Source of the DNA: Buddleja alternifolia
Lineage: Eukaryota; Streptophyta; Magnoliopsida; Lamiales; Scrophulariaceae
Length of the DNA: 64,000 nt
Assembly: GCA_019426215.1 (NCBI GenBank)
Contig: CM033403.1
Coordinates: forward strand, 687,001-751,000
Direction of reading: 5' to 3'
Shown piece by piece: positions 44,452 through 54,069 of this stretch. The notes under the pieces are model-generated. The model saw only the letters and a list, made by a program, of their open reading frames with translations, did not search any database and was not told the origin of the DNA. The position numbers and the translations under genes were made by a program. How positions within the stretch are numbered: the first letter of the stretch is position 1; each line of letters begins with the position of its first letter.

Positions 44452-45893
44452 TCAAGCATGTAAATCAATCATACCTAGTTCACTTCTTAAAGTGAAAAAG
44501 CGTTGTTCGTTGAGCACTTTGGTGAAGATATCTGCCAATTGTTTTTATGTACCAATTAATTGCATGGAGATATCTTTCTTTTGAACATGGTCACGTAAGA
44601 AATGATAGCGAATGTCAATGTGTTTAGTTCTAGTTCTAGAATGAAGGACTGGGTTTTGGGTCATAGCTAAAGCGCTTTGGTTATCACAATGGATAGGGGT
44701 TGGACCTAAGATTATTCCATAATCTCAAAGTTGTTGCCTCATCCAAAGAATTTGTGCACAATAGATTCCAGCGGCTACATACTCAGCTTCAATGGTAGAA
44801 GTCGCTATGGATTGTTGTTTCTTACTATGCCACGAAACCAATCTATCACCTAGAAATTGGCATGCACCACTAGTACTTTTACGATCTATTTTGCATCTTC
44901 CAAAATCTGCATCTGAGTAACCAATTAGATCAAAAGGAAAGTCCCTTGGATACCACAAGCCCACATTTTGTTTATCTTTTAGGTATTTAAGGATTCCCTT
45001 GGCAGCAATTAAGTGTGACTCCTTACGATCGGCTTGATAACATGCACACATGCATACCGAAAACATAATATCAGGTCTACTAGTGGTAAGATAAAGAAGT
45101 GATACAATGATACCTCTATAATTAGTGATATCAACCCTCTTCCCACTTTTATCTTTATCTAACTTAAAGCATTTGACTCATTGGAATTTTTGAAAAAGAT
45201 GCATTTTCCATGCCAAATTTCTTAATCATGTCTCGGGTATATTTAGTTTGGTTAATAAATATGCCATTAGAGAGTTGTTTAACTTGTAATCCTAAGAAGA
45301 AAGTTAATTCATCCATCATGCTCATTTCAAATTGATCTTGCATCATTTCCAAAAATTTCTCACAAAGACGCTTATTAGTAGATCCAAAAATAATATTATC
45401 AACATATATTTGGACTAAGAGAATATCTTCATCATTGGTAATTTTGAATAACGTTGTATCAAGACTGCCTTTTGAAAAACCTTTACCAATAAGGAAAATA
45501 GAGAGTGCCATACCATGCTGGAGGTGCTTGCTTAAGCCTATAAGGTGCTTTATCTTACTTGTAGACCATACTCTTACCATGGTTGTTGATGAATCCTGGT
45601 GGTTGCTCCACATAGACTTTTTATTGGAGTTAACCATTCAGGAAGGCACTCTTCATGTCTATTTGATACACTATGAATTTGTTGAACGCTGTATACACTA
45701 GAAACATTCGATTTGCTTTAAGACGGGCTACGGGAGCATATGTCTGATCAAAATCAATGCCCTCTTCTTGACAATATCCTTGAGCGACAAGTCTGGCTTT
45801 GTTCCTTATAGCAACACCATTCTCATCCATCTTGTTTCTATAAACCCAGCTAGTCCTAATAACTCCCTGGTGAGTTGGTCTTGGTACTAGTGT
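44452..45893 (-). pseudogene. Sirevirus reverse transcriptase and RNase H
   Basis: Minus strand. RT reads VYRNKMDENGVAIRNKARLV, GIDFDQTYAPVARL and QIDMKSAFLNG, then several stops. The catalytic box is YVDN at 45395-45406, so the second aspartate of YVDD is lost. RNase H follows at 45066-44452 with DADFGRCKIDRKSTSGACQF, LVSWHSKKQQSIATSTIEAEYVA and HFLRDHV, ending with TGA at 44452-44454. The SWHSKKQ and CKIDRKSTSG motifs identify the sirevirus lineage. The polymerase could not be active even without the stops. Confidence 0.88.
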
Positions 45894-46390
45894 TCAAACC
45901 TTACTACGCTCAAACTGATTAAGCTCTTCTTGCATAGCCTCAATCCAACTAGGATCACTTAGCACTTCATCCACTTTCTTAGGTTCCATTTGAGATAAGA
46001 AGCTTGCGAACATGGCCCCATTAAGTGTAGCAGCTCTAGTCCGTACTGGTGCTCCTACATCTCTAATAATTTGCTCTGGTGGATGATCATGTAGCCATAG
46101 TCTATCTGGCTGGAACGGGTTAAGATGTTGATCAGGCGTTTGATTATCTTGCACAGGCGCTTGAATACCTTGTTGTATAGGCGCTTCTAATTCAAAGATT
46201 CTATTTTGCTCTTGATGATCATTCCCTTCATGACCATCAGCAGTTCTTACATTATTATCCTTAACCTCATGAATAATCTTAGGAGGGGGCACTAAGATTT
46301 CATCATCGTTGTCACTTTCATCATCAATAGTGATCTTTCACGCTTGATGACACAAATCTTCAACTCCTACATCATTAGCGTTAACCTTAC
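45894..46390 (-). pseudogene. Sirevirus integrase-RT linker
   Basis: Acidic and proline/glutamine-rich linker (LEAPIQQGIQAPVQDNQTPDQ), followed by the start of RT (VRTRAATLNGAMFASFLSQMEPKKVDEVLSDPSWIEAMQEEL). Several repeats of the type AP.Q reflect the long variable linker usual between copia integrase and RT. Confidence 0.7.
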
Positions 46391-47331
46391 TCAGTTCTTG
46401 GTTAGCATCATAAAAAACACATGAATGGGTTCTTCAACCTTCGATCCCTCGTCCGCTTTAGGATCAAATATCTTAAGGCTTTGGGATCCATTATTGTGAA
46501 TAAAGCATTTTAAACCAAAGTCGTGCAAATATGTAACATTTGGCTCACGTCCTTTCCATAGTTCATATGGAGTTTTCCCATCCTGCTTGTTGATCATGCG
46601 ACGGTTTTAAGTGTAACATGCAGTATTGATCGCTTCGGCCTAAAACCTAGGAGCAAGCTTGGATTCTGCTAACATCGTCCAAGCAACTTCCTTGAGCGTT
46701 CTGTTCTGGCGCTCAGCAACACCGTTCTATTGAGGAGTTCTAGGAGCTGAATACTCTTGATGTATTCCATTTTCTGCACAAAACTTCTCAACAATCTTGT
46801 TAGTAAACTCAATACCGTGATCGTTCCTTATTCTTGAAACCTTAAGATTTTTCAAAGTTTGAAGTTGCCGAACAAGTGTTGTTAGCTTGTCACATGTTTC
46901 ATCTTTAGATGAAAGAAATTCCACCTAAGTAAATTGAAAGAAATCATTTACTATTACCAAAGTATACTTTTTACTACTAATACTGATTGTTTGAACAAGT
47001 CCATACAAACCCATGTGAAGTATTTCAAGTATTCTAGAGGTAGATAGACAAGGCTTTCTCTTGAAAGATGATTTAATTTGTTTGCCCATTTGAAAAGCAT
47101 CACAAAGACAATCCTTATGAAATGGTCCTCCAGGTAACCCCTCTACAAGATTTAACGTTATAAGTTGAAAGATCGTTTTAAAGTTGAAGTGATTCATTTT
47201 TCTATGCCATAACCAATCCGTTTTAGATTCATTTTTAGCTACAAAGTATGTCGGGTGGTTATCTATTGTTGAACCCCAATATACCAAATAAATGTTGTTT
47301 GTTTTTTTTCCTTTCAATTTAGTAGATCGAG
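46391..47331 (-). pseudogene. Sirevirus GAG-pre-integrase and integrase
   Basis: Begins at the inversion breakpoint with STKLKGKKTNNIYLV, the continuation of 26965-27257. The zinc-binding part reads WLWHRKMNHFN and CLCDAFQMGKQ. The core has HMGLYGLVQTISI where HMDLFGPVQ is usual, so the first catalytic aspartate is lost. Later NGVAERQNRTLKE appears after a stop in TPQ*. It continues to about 46391 with PYELWKGREPN. Multiple stops make it non-functional. Confidence 0.85.
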
Positions 47332-47736
47332 CGTTTGTGATCCATTTTAGTAAATTTCTCCTGTATGGAAAGGAGTAGAAGGGCATAGATGGGATTACAC
47401 AAACCGAGTGAACCTTACAATTCTCGTGTCTTATTTGCTTACTGTTTTATTGCTTTACTGTTACTATCTTCATACATCATAAAGCATGCATTATCAAATC
47501 TCTAAGAGCGACTAAATATTTTCTAAGTGCTTTGTTATTCACTCTAATAGACTTGTACAAATCTTCCGCTGTGCTAACCCTGATATAAATGTTGAGCGCC
47601 TGATCCCTCTTGATCAAGTACTCAAAACTATTGTCTAAGTTATCTTTCTGAAAACAAGTCTTAAAATTCGAAAAGAATTTAAAGGTCTATTCAATCCCCC
47701 CTTCTAGACCCTTTTATATGCCACTTGGGACCAACA
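47332..47736 (+). repeat. 3' LTR of copia element 2, last 405 bp, original orientation
   Basis: Starts TTTGTGATCCATTTTAG, corresponding to about 18062 in the 5' LTR, and ends GGGACCAACA before the TSD CGGTA. Together with 27258-28273 it completes one LTR. Confidence 0.92.
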
Positions 47737-47741
47737 CGGTA

Positions 47742-47954
47742 ATTGCACTAATGAACAAAAGATGAAAAACTTTCTAAAACATGTTGAACGAATAGAAAAG
47801 TGTGATTACTAGAGTACATACAAAAAATTAGTTAGATTATCTTGAATTGCTATAGCCAATATGCTAATCATGTTTATTTGGCTGCCAGAGCAATTTTCCT
47901 AGTGCTAGCGCAATCTGGCGCGCATCTATTGACAAATTAAATTCCCCTTAATTT

Positions 47955-47999
<45 letters not shown>

Positions 48000-48540
48000 C
48001 TCCCATTGTCTGGATTTGTATGACTTGGGTTGATACAAATGGATTGCTGCGTGCAGCAGCCTCTGCCTGGCTCTGGAACTCTATTAACAAATTGGAAGCA
48101 AAGTTTTATATATATATCTCAAGATTTCACCTGAGCATTGCCAACAAGAAACCCAAGAGAGAGATGGAACTAAATTAATCAATTCACTTTTTTACACTAC
48201 CATGATTCTCTCTCGAATGGAATATATTTATGAGTAATGCTATATACCACATTTTATAAACCATCAATTTTTCACCTCCGCTATTTTTGTTAAGAAAACA
48301 CTTCTAATTAATTGATTTTTATGAAATTTAACACATCCATACTTTCCAAATCAAGGGAAAGTGAAAAATTGGTAGTATAAAAATGATGGTATATAACATT
48401 TTTCTTTATTTATATTATTTCTTTGTGACTGGAAATTACATTAGTTCTCTATTCATCTGTCAAATATGCTCAAATGATTAAGCTCATTTGAGGCTCAGAC
48501 CATGAGTAAGGAGAAACGAACAAGATATATATATATATAT
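47742..48540. other. Unassigned AT-rich DNA, no gene
   Basis: About 0.8 kb between two elements. It may be older host or EPRV DNA, since it continues from 17035 after removal of element 2. A (CA)10(TA)12 microsatellite is at 47956-47999 and a TA run is at 48527-48540. No ORF is supported. Confidence 0.5.
47956..47999. repeat. (CA)n(TA)n microsatellite
   Basis: About ten CA units followed by about twelve TA units. Confidence 0.9.
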
Positions 48541-49141
48541 TGATTTAGGTCGGATCGGTTGATCCTCTCTATCTCAGTCAGGGTCAAGTCACACGACTAA
48601 ACGAGGTGAAAATCAGATTATAGACTGCACTTAGATGATACTAAGCTGCCTACGTACCCACTTGGGGATCAAGTCTAACGTAGTTCAGGTATGAGATACG
48701 CTTCCAGTTGGAAAGTCGTATTTGCGTACGGAGAGCCCAAATTTGTATATAGGGAACTTACTCTCAAGTTTATAATAGAAAATCAGATTGTGAACCCTTA
48801 TTACTTGTTCTGAGATGATATTTATAGATGTCCATGTCGTACGGATATGATAGTGACAGTCGGGGCCCTAAGATCACACCACCTCTAGTTAATAGACGGT
48901 TTTGATCCCGGGTCTCACTTAAGGTTACGGGTCGACCCTATTGGGTCCATTTAGAAACACGCGGATCCTTCGAACCTAACGCCAGAGCATAACTTGTATT
49001 TGATGAAGGTTGGACTTTTATTCACTTTCACCACTCATTAGACTCGTATTAATGATCGACCTGGGAGTTTTGGCGAGGTAAATCAACGTCACCAACAGGT
49101 TCGTGTACACGAACGACCCAGGACCCAAGCTTGGTATATCA
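48541..49141 (-). repeat. 3' LTR of the Retand-like element
   Basis: 601 bp, left copy. Very similar to 54957-55536, with small indels. Confidence 0.9.
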
Positions 49142-49159
49142 TTAAGTCCCCCACTTCTT
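49142..49159 (-). promoter_or_regulatory. Polypurine tract of the Retand-like element
   Basis: Minus-strand AAGAAGTGGGGGACTTAA abuts the 3' LTR. A partial second copy with flanking sequence lies near 49335-49360. Confidence 0.75.
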
Positions 49160-49698
49160 CAGTATTCAAGAAGATGCATTTATGCATATGAATTTTATAC
49201 TAACGAAGGAAATACCTAGTCGTCGCCCCTCTTCGTACTAAACTACGAGTTGATGGCTTAGGTTTCAAATTTCATCCGCCAAGGCTTTGACTCGTATGAA
49301 AATACAAGTTGGTGGGTTAGGTTTCCAAATTAAGCAGTCTCCCACTTCTTCAGTATTTAAGAAGACGCATTTAGGGCCATAAATGGCTATCACCTAGTTC
49401 ATTTTGGCATGTGGATCTTTCATTTTTAATGTTAGGGTATTTCATCTAGTGACCCTAAGTGTAGACTCGTATGTTAGTACGAGTCAAATCCTTGCCTCGT
49501 ATTCGAACACGAGTTGGTGCCTAGATTTGGTAAGTCAAGTTAGATATATCAAATACTTAGACGATAGGGTAGTCGTCGTTCCTCTTCGTACTAAAATACA
49601 ACTTATGGGACTCAAGGACTTCACTCGTACTATAAAATGAGTCTAGAACACTATGATATGCCTGAACAAGTGTTGTAGGCGAAAACACGGGACAAAAA

Positions 49699-49875
49699 TC
49701 AACTGTGTAGGAAAGATACGAAATTGGTCCGGTCATAGTGAAATGACGTTCTGAACAAAACGCATTGTTTAACAATGAAACAATGCGCTCTTGTGATTTT
49801 AGCCATTTGAGATTGTTTGAGACTCCAAATTTGCGTTTTATTGGTTTTAAGGGTATTTTCGTAATTTTGCATCTT
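49699..49875 (+). repeat. Single arm homologous to the CACTA palindrome
   Basis: It reads GATACGAAATT, GGTCATAG.GAAATG, TCTGAACAAAACGC, GATTTTAGCCATTTGAGAT and GGGTATTTTCGTAAT in the same order as one arm of the palindromes at 19072, 21990 and 33455. There is no second arm and no CACTA terminus here. Confidence 0.75.
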
Positions 49876-50127
49876 ATTTTGAGATTTTCTCTTTTTCTTT
49901 TTAAATATTATTTTTTCGTATTTTCATACGAGTCTAGAGCATGTCATTGGTTTTAACTCGTATTATCAGACGAACTTGAGGATTCGTATTTATGACTGAA
50001 CCTATTTATATCATTTTTCGTCTATGGATTCACACTAGTGAAGCAAACTTTCAAGAGGCTTGTGTTGTAGCAATTAATTTTCAGATAAGTGTCTTCATAG
50101 AGTACCAAGAGTTTTTTCTTCTTGGGA

Positions 50128-50345
50128 TTCGAATACTCCATGGATCCTACACCGTTAGATGCATTATTTTCAATTTTACCAATCTTGACCGTCCCTTTTC
50201 TCTTTTCCTTGAGCTATAAATAGAACTTGTCATTTATTCGAATACTCCATGGATCCTACACTGTTAGATGTATTATTTTCAATTTTACCAATCTTGACCG
50301 TCCCTTTTCTCTTTTCCTTGAGCTATAAATAGAACTTGTCATTTT
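50128..50345. repeat. Tandem duplication (109 bp x 2) carrying a TATA box
   Basis: The segment from CGAATACTCCATGGATCC through GAGCTATAAATAGAAC is present twice in direct order. TATAAATA lies at 50215-50222 and 50324-50331. The two copies differ at only a few bases. Confidence 0.9.
50324..50331 (+). promoter_or_regulatory. TATA box upstream of the antisense unit
   Basis: TATAAATA in GAGCTATAAATAGAAC, about 250 bp before the ATG at 50579. The duplicate is at 50215-50222. Confidence 0.5.
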
Positions 50346-50578
50346 CAATTTTTTTACTTTCAACCACCCTCACTTTAGAGAGAGAAATATTGCTGAGAGA
50401 AAGGCCATCCTCGTTTCTGAGTTCGAAAGTTCACTTCGTCTCCAAGTTCGAATCTCCTCTTCGTCTCCGAGTTTGAAGGCAAGCATCGTCCGACTCTTTG
50501 ATCGAAGTTCTCCTCTCGTACACTTGTCTAGGTATAGTTGTAGTTTCCTTTGTGTATTTTTTTTATTTTGTTCATACA

Positions 50579-50865
50579 ATGGTTCGAACTAGGTCATCCA
50601 GATCCGTAAATAATAATAATGAAATAAGTGACTCAGATGAAACAAATAATCTTCCTTCTAGGTCTGTGGGTAGTGATCAAGCCGTGGATTCGATCGACCC
50701 AAAAGAGGTCGAATCGTCTCATCATAATTCTGATAATGCTGAGGTTCTCGAATATAGGGATCTCGATGGTAGTGAGGATATTAATGATATATGTTATTTT
50801 TACACTAGTTTTCCCCCGTTTATCGACTTAGTTTTGATTGTTTCCTTGATAATTTGATCACATAT
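50579..50865 (+). pseudogene. Antisense ORF of the Retand-like element, N-terminal part
   Basis: Starts MVRTRSSRSVNNNNEISDSD and continues with an acidic, serine-rich stretch to about 50857. It is on the strand opposite to gag. The upstream frame from 50498 also has a methionine, but the ATG at 50579 directly precedes the basic MVRTRSS start and follows a long 5' leader with TATA boxes. It is broken by LTR-like DNA from about 50866. The part at 52379-52644 may be its continuation. I do not recognise a function. Confidence 0.45.
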
Positions 50866-52378
50866 GATGCTTTGACCCTTGTTTTCTCATATTTTATAGA
50901 ATAACATAACATTTGGAGGAAAAGAACAAGGATTGAAGGTAAATCATGCATAAAGATACAAACTGTCTGCGCAGTGCTAGAGTTTATGGAATAGATTTCT
51001 CTAACCATGTCCAAATTACACACTTCTTATACCAATGGAACGATAAGAGGCAAAGGTACATTTCTTATGTTGAAGACAAAGATCAGATATGTAAGGAAGG
51101 AGGTGAAAACGTCATCGGAAGAGACGTCTTACGATGGAGTTTTCTCATTCAGTGACTTGTGAGACAATGTTTTCATCTTTAACGTTTGATTTAGGCCCTA
51201 GTGTCTTCTTGAGAGTTGTAGATATTTGGTTTAGGATTCTACAGCATCTTGAATCAGTGTATTCCGACATCGGTAGAGAAAGTTATGCGAAGTTTACCAA
51301 AACTGGCTGGAGCAGCAGGGAACGAACGCCGAGGCGTTCATCCACGAACGCCGCGGCGTTCACATGCAGTAGCCAACGCTGCGGCGTTCAACAAGCGAAC
51401 GCCGCGGCATTCGTGGCAGCGGGTTGGTCTATAAATACCCCTTTTAGCCATTTTTTACCCTAACTCACCTTGGATAGCAGCTGCCACACGAACATAGAGA
51501 GAGAGAGAGAGCTTCGGAGAGAAGATTGAAGGTCAAAACATGGAGAATTCAACAAGGAATCCACATCTCTACAAGAATTAGGGAGTTTTTACATCTTTAT
51601 TTCTTGAATTTGTTTAAACCTCTTATGGCTTGTATGATTTATAATTGCACTTTTGACATGAATATGAGCTAAACTTGTTTGATTGAGGCCATGGATAGGC
51701 CATTTATGTTATTTTGATTGTTGATTTGTTGGTGTTTATTGGATTAATTTTGGTTTTAGCTATGTATTCAATATTTGATCTCAATGCTACATTTGCTTGA
51801 TCACCAAGTGTTTGATAAAATGCCTAGGTTAGAGATCGAGAGATAATAACCTAGGGAAGATATAAACATTGAATACCCTATAGTTAAACCGACTAGAGAT
51901 AGACTCGGTTTCTTTAGGTGGCTTTCCATTCACGTGGGGAATTCCTAGACCTTAAATGCATCCTCGTTAATCGGGTTTTCATATAGAGATATATAGGAAA
52001 TCGTTACCAAGGGTAGGGTTGCTATGCCAAGAGATTGGGTGGTACGTACGTTAGGGAATTTTGCCTTAGCTAAATCAATCTAATAATCCAATAGAACCTA
52101 AATCACAATCGAAATGCATAATTGGTTGAACCATGTGCCGTGATCGCTTCTCTCTATTGTTTCCTCCCTTTATTTGGTGTGACGTTGCCTTAGTTTATTT
52201 TCTAGTATTCATTAATTAGTTAATAAACCTTTCTATCGACCGATTTAACTTAGAATTGAGTAATATAGTAGTCTTGGTACTTAGATTATAGTTGTCCCTG
52301 CGGATACGATAACCCCGGACTTAGAAATCCACTTTACTACTTACGCGACCTAGTTCTCTTGCTAGGATTTTGTCGTGT
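50866..52378 (+). mobile_element. Probable solo LTR of a gypsy family, about 1.5 kb
   Basis: The right end is typical of a gypsy LTR (CCCCGGACTTAGAAATCC ... TTGTCGTGTCA at 52378). A TATAAATA is at 51430-51437. The left end is placed at TGATCACATATG (50866) because TGAT starts the related Athila LTR and the gene-like frame stops there. I did not find an exact TSD, so the left boundary is tentative. Four 16-bp GC palindromes precede the TATA box. Confidence 0.5.
51324..51412. promoter_or_regulatory. Four GAACGCCGCGGCGTTC palindromes upstream of a TATA box
   Basis: Copies at 51324-51339, 51346-51361, 51374-51389 and 51397-51412, each a 16-bp self-complementary site with 0-2 changes. TATAAATA follows at 51430-51437. 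This looks like an array of transcription-factor sites in the U3 of the LTR; the factor is unknown. Confidence 0.6.
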
Positions 52379-52644
52379 CAATTAACTCGAATATCACTTG
52401 GTTGAATGTTCCCTCGACTTTAACTCACGCTAAAATTAATGAAGTTAGAGTTAGGTATTTTATCCCTTTAGACTATGATGTGCTTGTGCCTTCTCCAAAT
52501 GATAGAATGCATTGCCCTCCTGTTGGGTATCGTACTTTTTATGGAGCTCATTTGATGTCTGGTGTGAACCCCGATGCTCAGTCTCACGTCGAGCCCAATG
52601 CCAAGGTTGAAGAGGTGGCGGAGAACCCTAATGTTCAAGAGTAA
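52379..52644 (+). pseudogene. Antisense ORF of the Retand-like element, C-terminal part
   Basis: Open frame with LTHAKINEVRVRYFIPLDYD, SPNDRMHCPPVGYRTFYGAHL and a terminal acidic tail. The pattern of P..R...PP.G....Y...L..G resembles the N-terminal domain of plant 'putative gypsy-type transposon' proteins. That family has been linked to extra ORFs of gypsy elements; this match is from memory. It ends at TAA 52642-52644. Confidence 0.5.
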
Positions 52645-53032
52645 TTCAAAGTTGTACACATGTTTTGTCGTGATGCAAGAATTGTTGGATGTTTCAACTC
52701 GTACATTTGTGACGATGTAATTTTTGTTTCTTGCATGGTATTTTGTGGATTTGTTTTGTCTGTGAATGGTATCACCTTGTACATTTGGGAAGTGTTTTGG
52801 TTTTGAATATCTCACGAAGTATGGAAATTTAGCCTTAGGATTAGTTTCGTATGCAAGTTTGTGCTTTTTGATTGAAGTGCTAGTGTAAACTCGTTTTTCT
52901 TTTCGTATGTTAGATGCGGATTCACTTTTACTTTCTGAATGAAATGCAATATCAATGATAAGGGTGTTTGACAACATTTTGCGTAGAGTTTTCCAAAGTA
53001 TGGGTTCGTATTTTTTGCACACATGCCCTTGG
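52645..53032. other. No gene; downstream region of the antisense unit
   Basis: T-rich sequence with several TTGTGGATT/TTTTGTTTC stretches. It could be a 3' untranslated region. Minus ORFs (52468-53022) lack motifs. Confidence 0.4.
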
Positions 53033-53480
53033 CCTTTGACTCGAATTTTTGAGAGAGCTTGGCCTTTGACTCGAATTTTTTAGAGAGCTCGACCTTTGAC
53101 TCGATTTTTTTTTTGTTTTTGTTTTACCTTTGACTCGAATTTTTGAGAGAGCTTGGCCTTTGACTCGAATTTTTGAAAGAACTTGGCCTTTGACTCCAAT
53201 TTTTGAGAGAGCCTGACCTTTGACTCGAATTTTTGAGAGAGCATGGCCTTTGACTCGAATTTTTGAGAGAGCATGGCCTTTGACTCGAATTTTTGAGAGA
53301 GCTTGACCTTTGACTCGAATTTTTTAGAGAGCTTGGCCTTTGACTCGAATTTTTGAGAGAGCTTGACATTTGACTCCAATTTTTGAGAGAGCTTGGCCTT
53401 TGACTCGAATTTTTTAGAGAGCTCGACCTTTGACTCAATTTTTTTTTTTTTTTTACCTTTGACTCGAATTTTTGAGAGAG
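53033..53480. repeat. 30-bp minisatellite
   Basis: About 14 tandem units of CTTTGACTCGAATTTTTGAG + AGAGCTTGGC, with point differences and T-run expansions. The minus ORFs 53080-53438 (SQKFESKAKL repeats) arise only because the unit length is divisible by three. Confidence 0.93.
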
Positions 53481-53860
53481 CTTGGAGTCTATTTAGACCA
53501 AAAAGTTAAAAATACAATCTTTCTGAGATCATATATCTTAAGTAGTGTAAGATGTACGAGCTCAAATTTTAGAATCTAATTAGATCAAAGAGTTAAAAAT
53601 ATGACCTTTCTTAGATCATATATCTTGGGTCGTTTACGATATACGACCGTATTGGGTCTTACGAAATTCTTCAATGTTAGGGCTATTACCCTTCTTCAAT
53701 TTGCCCGCGGTTGGCCACTAGGGCTCTTACTTCCGTATTGGGTGTTACGAAATTCTTCAATGTTAGGGTTATTATCCTTCTTCAATTTGCCCGCGGTTGG
53801 CCACCGAAGTACATTCATATGCTGAACTGCCATCAATGCTCTACTTCATGTAGAGTTAAG
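53481..53860. repeat. Duplicated segments (about 70-86 bp) between minisatellites
   Basis: Two direct copies of GTATTGGGT.TTACGAAATT through CGCGGTTGGCCAC (53650-53735 and 53736-53806), and two diverged copies of TTTAGACCAAAAAGTTAAAA-type sequence (53490-53620). Confidence 0.7.
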
Positions 53861-53873
53861 AGGCGTGTATTAT

Positions 53874-54069
53874 TCATATTTTACAAATCAACAGGGTCAT
53901 TCGTGGTCTCTGTTGGACCCCGACCCTTCGTGTTGTTCATTTTTTACAAATCGACGAGGTCGTTCGTGGTCTCTGTTGGACCCCGACCCTTCATGTCGTT
54001 CATTGTTTACAAATCGACGGGGTCATTCGTGGTCTCTGTTGGACCCCAACCCTTCGTGTCGTTCATTAT
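53874..54069. repeat. 63-bp tandem repeat, three copies
   Basis: Unit containing TTACAAATCGACGGGGTC and TCTCTGTTGGACCCCGACCC, repeated three times just downstream of gag. Confidence 0.9.

Larger units (their letters stand above)
27258..47331. other. Inverted segment of copia element 2, about 20.1 kb
   Basis: At 27257/27258 plus-strand pol meets minus-strand LTR. At 47331/47332 minus-strand pol meets plus-strand LTR. The two pol pieces complete each other and so do the two LTR pieces (1016 + 405 bp against 1435 bp in the 5' LTR), to within about ten bases. The outer TSD shows the ends belong to one insertion. The inverted block includes the nested copia element 32638-43247. A short AAAG is shared by both partners at the left junction. 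Confidence 0.9.
17036..47736 (+). mobile_element. Sirevirus-like Ty1/copia element 2, 30.7 kb with nested insertions and an inversion
   Basis: The outer ends are TGTTAGGG (17036) and ...GGGACCAACA (47736), with the 5-bp TSD CGGTA on both sides (17031-17035 and 47737-47741), so this is one insertion. Plus-strand parts are the 5' LTR, primer site, gag and the start of pol to about 27257. From 27258 to 47331 the element is inverted: the rest of pol (47331-44452), the extra ORF (43656-28500), polypurine tract and first two-thirds of the 3' LTR (28273-27258) are on the minus strand. The last 405 bp of the 3' LTR return to plus at 47332. Guests are a CACTA composite, a solo LTR and a copia element. 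Motifs such as CKIDRKSTSG and SWHSKKQ mark the sirevirus lineage. Confidence 0.93.

Noticed and set aside
17036..47736. Two separate sirevirus elements in opposite directions, one inside the other
   Set aside because: There is only one pair of TSDs (CGGTA) and one set of pol and LTR parts, and the halves complement each other at both junctions. A single inverted element explains this more simply.
47742..48540. Possible host gene fragment between elements
   Set aside because: No ORF, splice-site pattern or motif. Composition is that of intergenic DNA.
53080..53438. Minus ORFs with repeated SQKFESKAKL units
   Set aside because: Translation of the 30-bp minisatellite, in two frames at once. 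No start context or neighbours support a gene.
53033..53480. Regularly repeated 30-bp units that could suggest a CRISPR array
   Set aside because: Units are head-to-tail with no spacers, in plant retrotransposon DNA.
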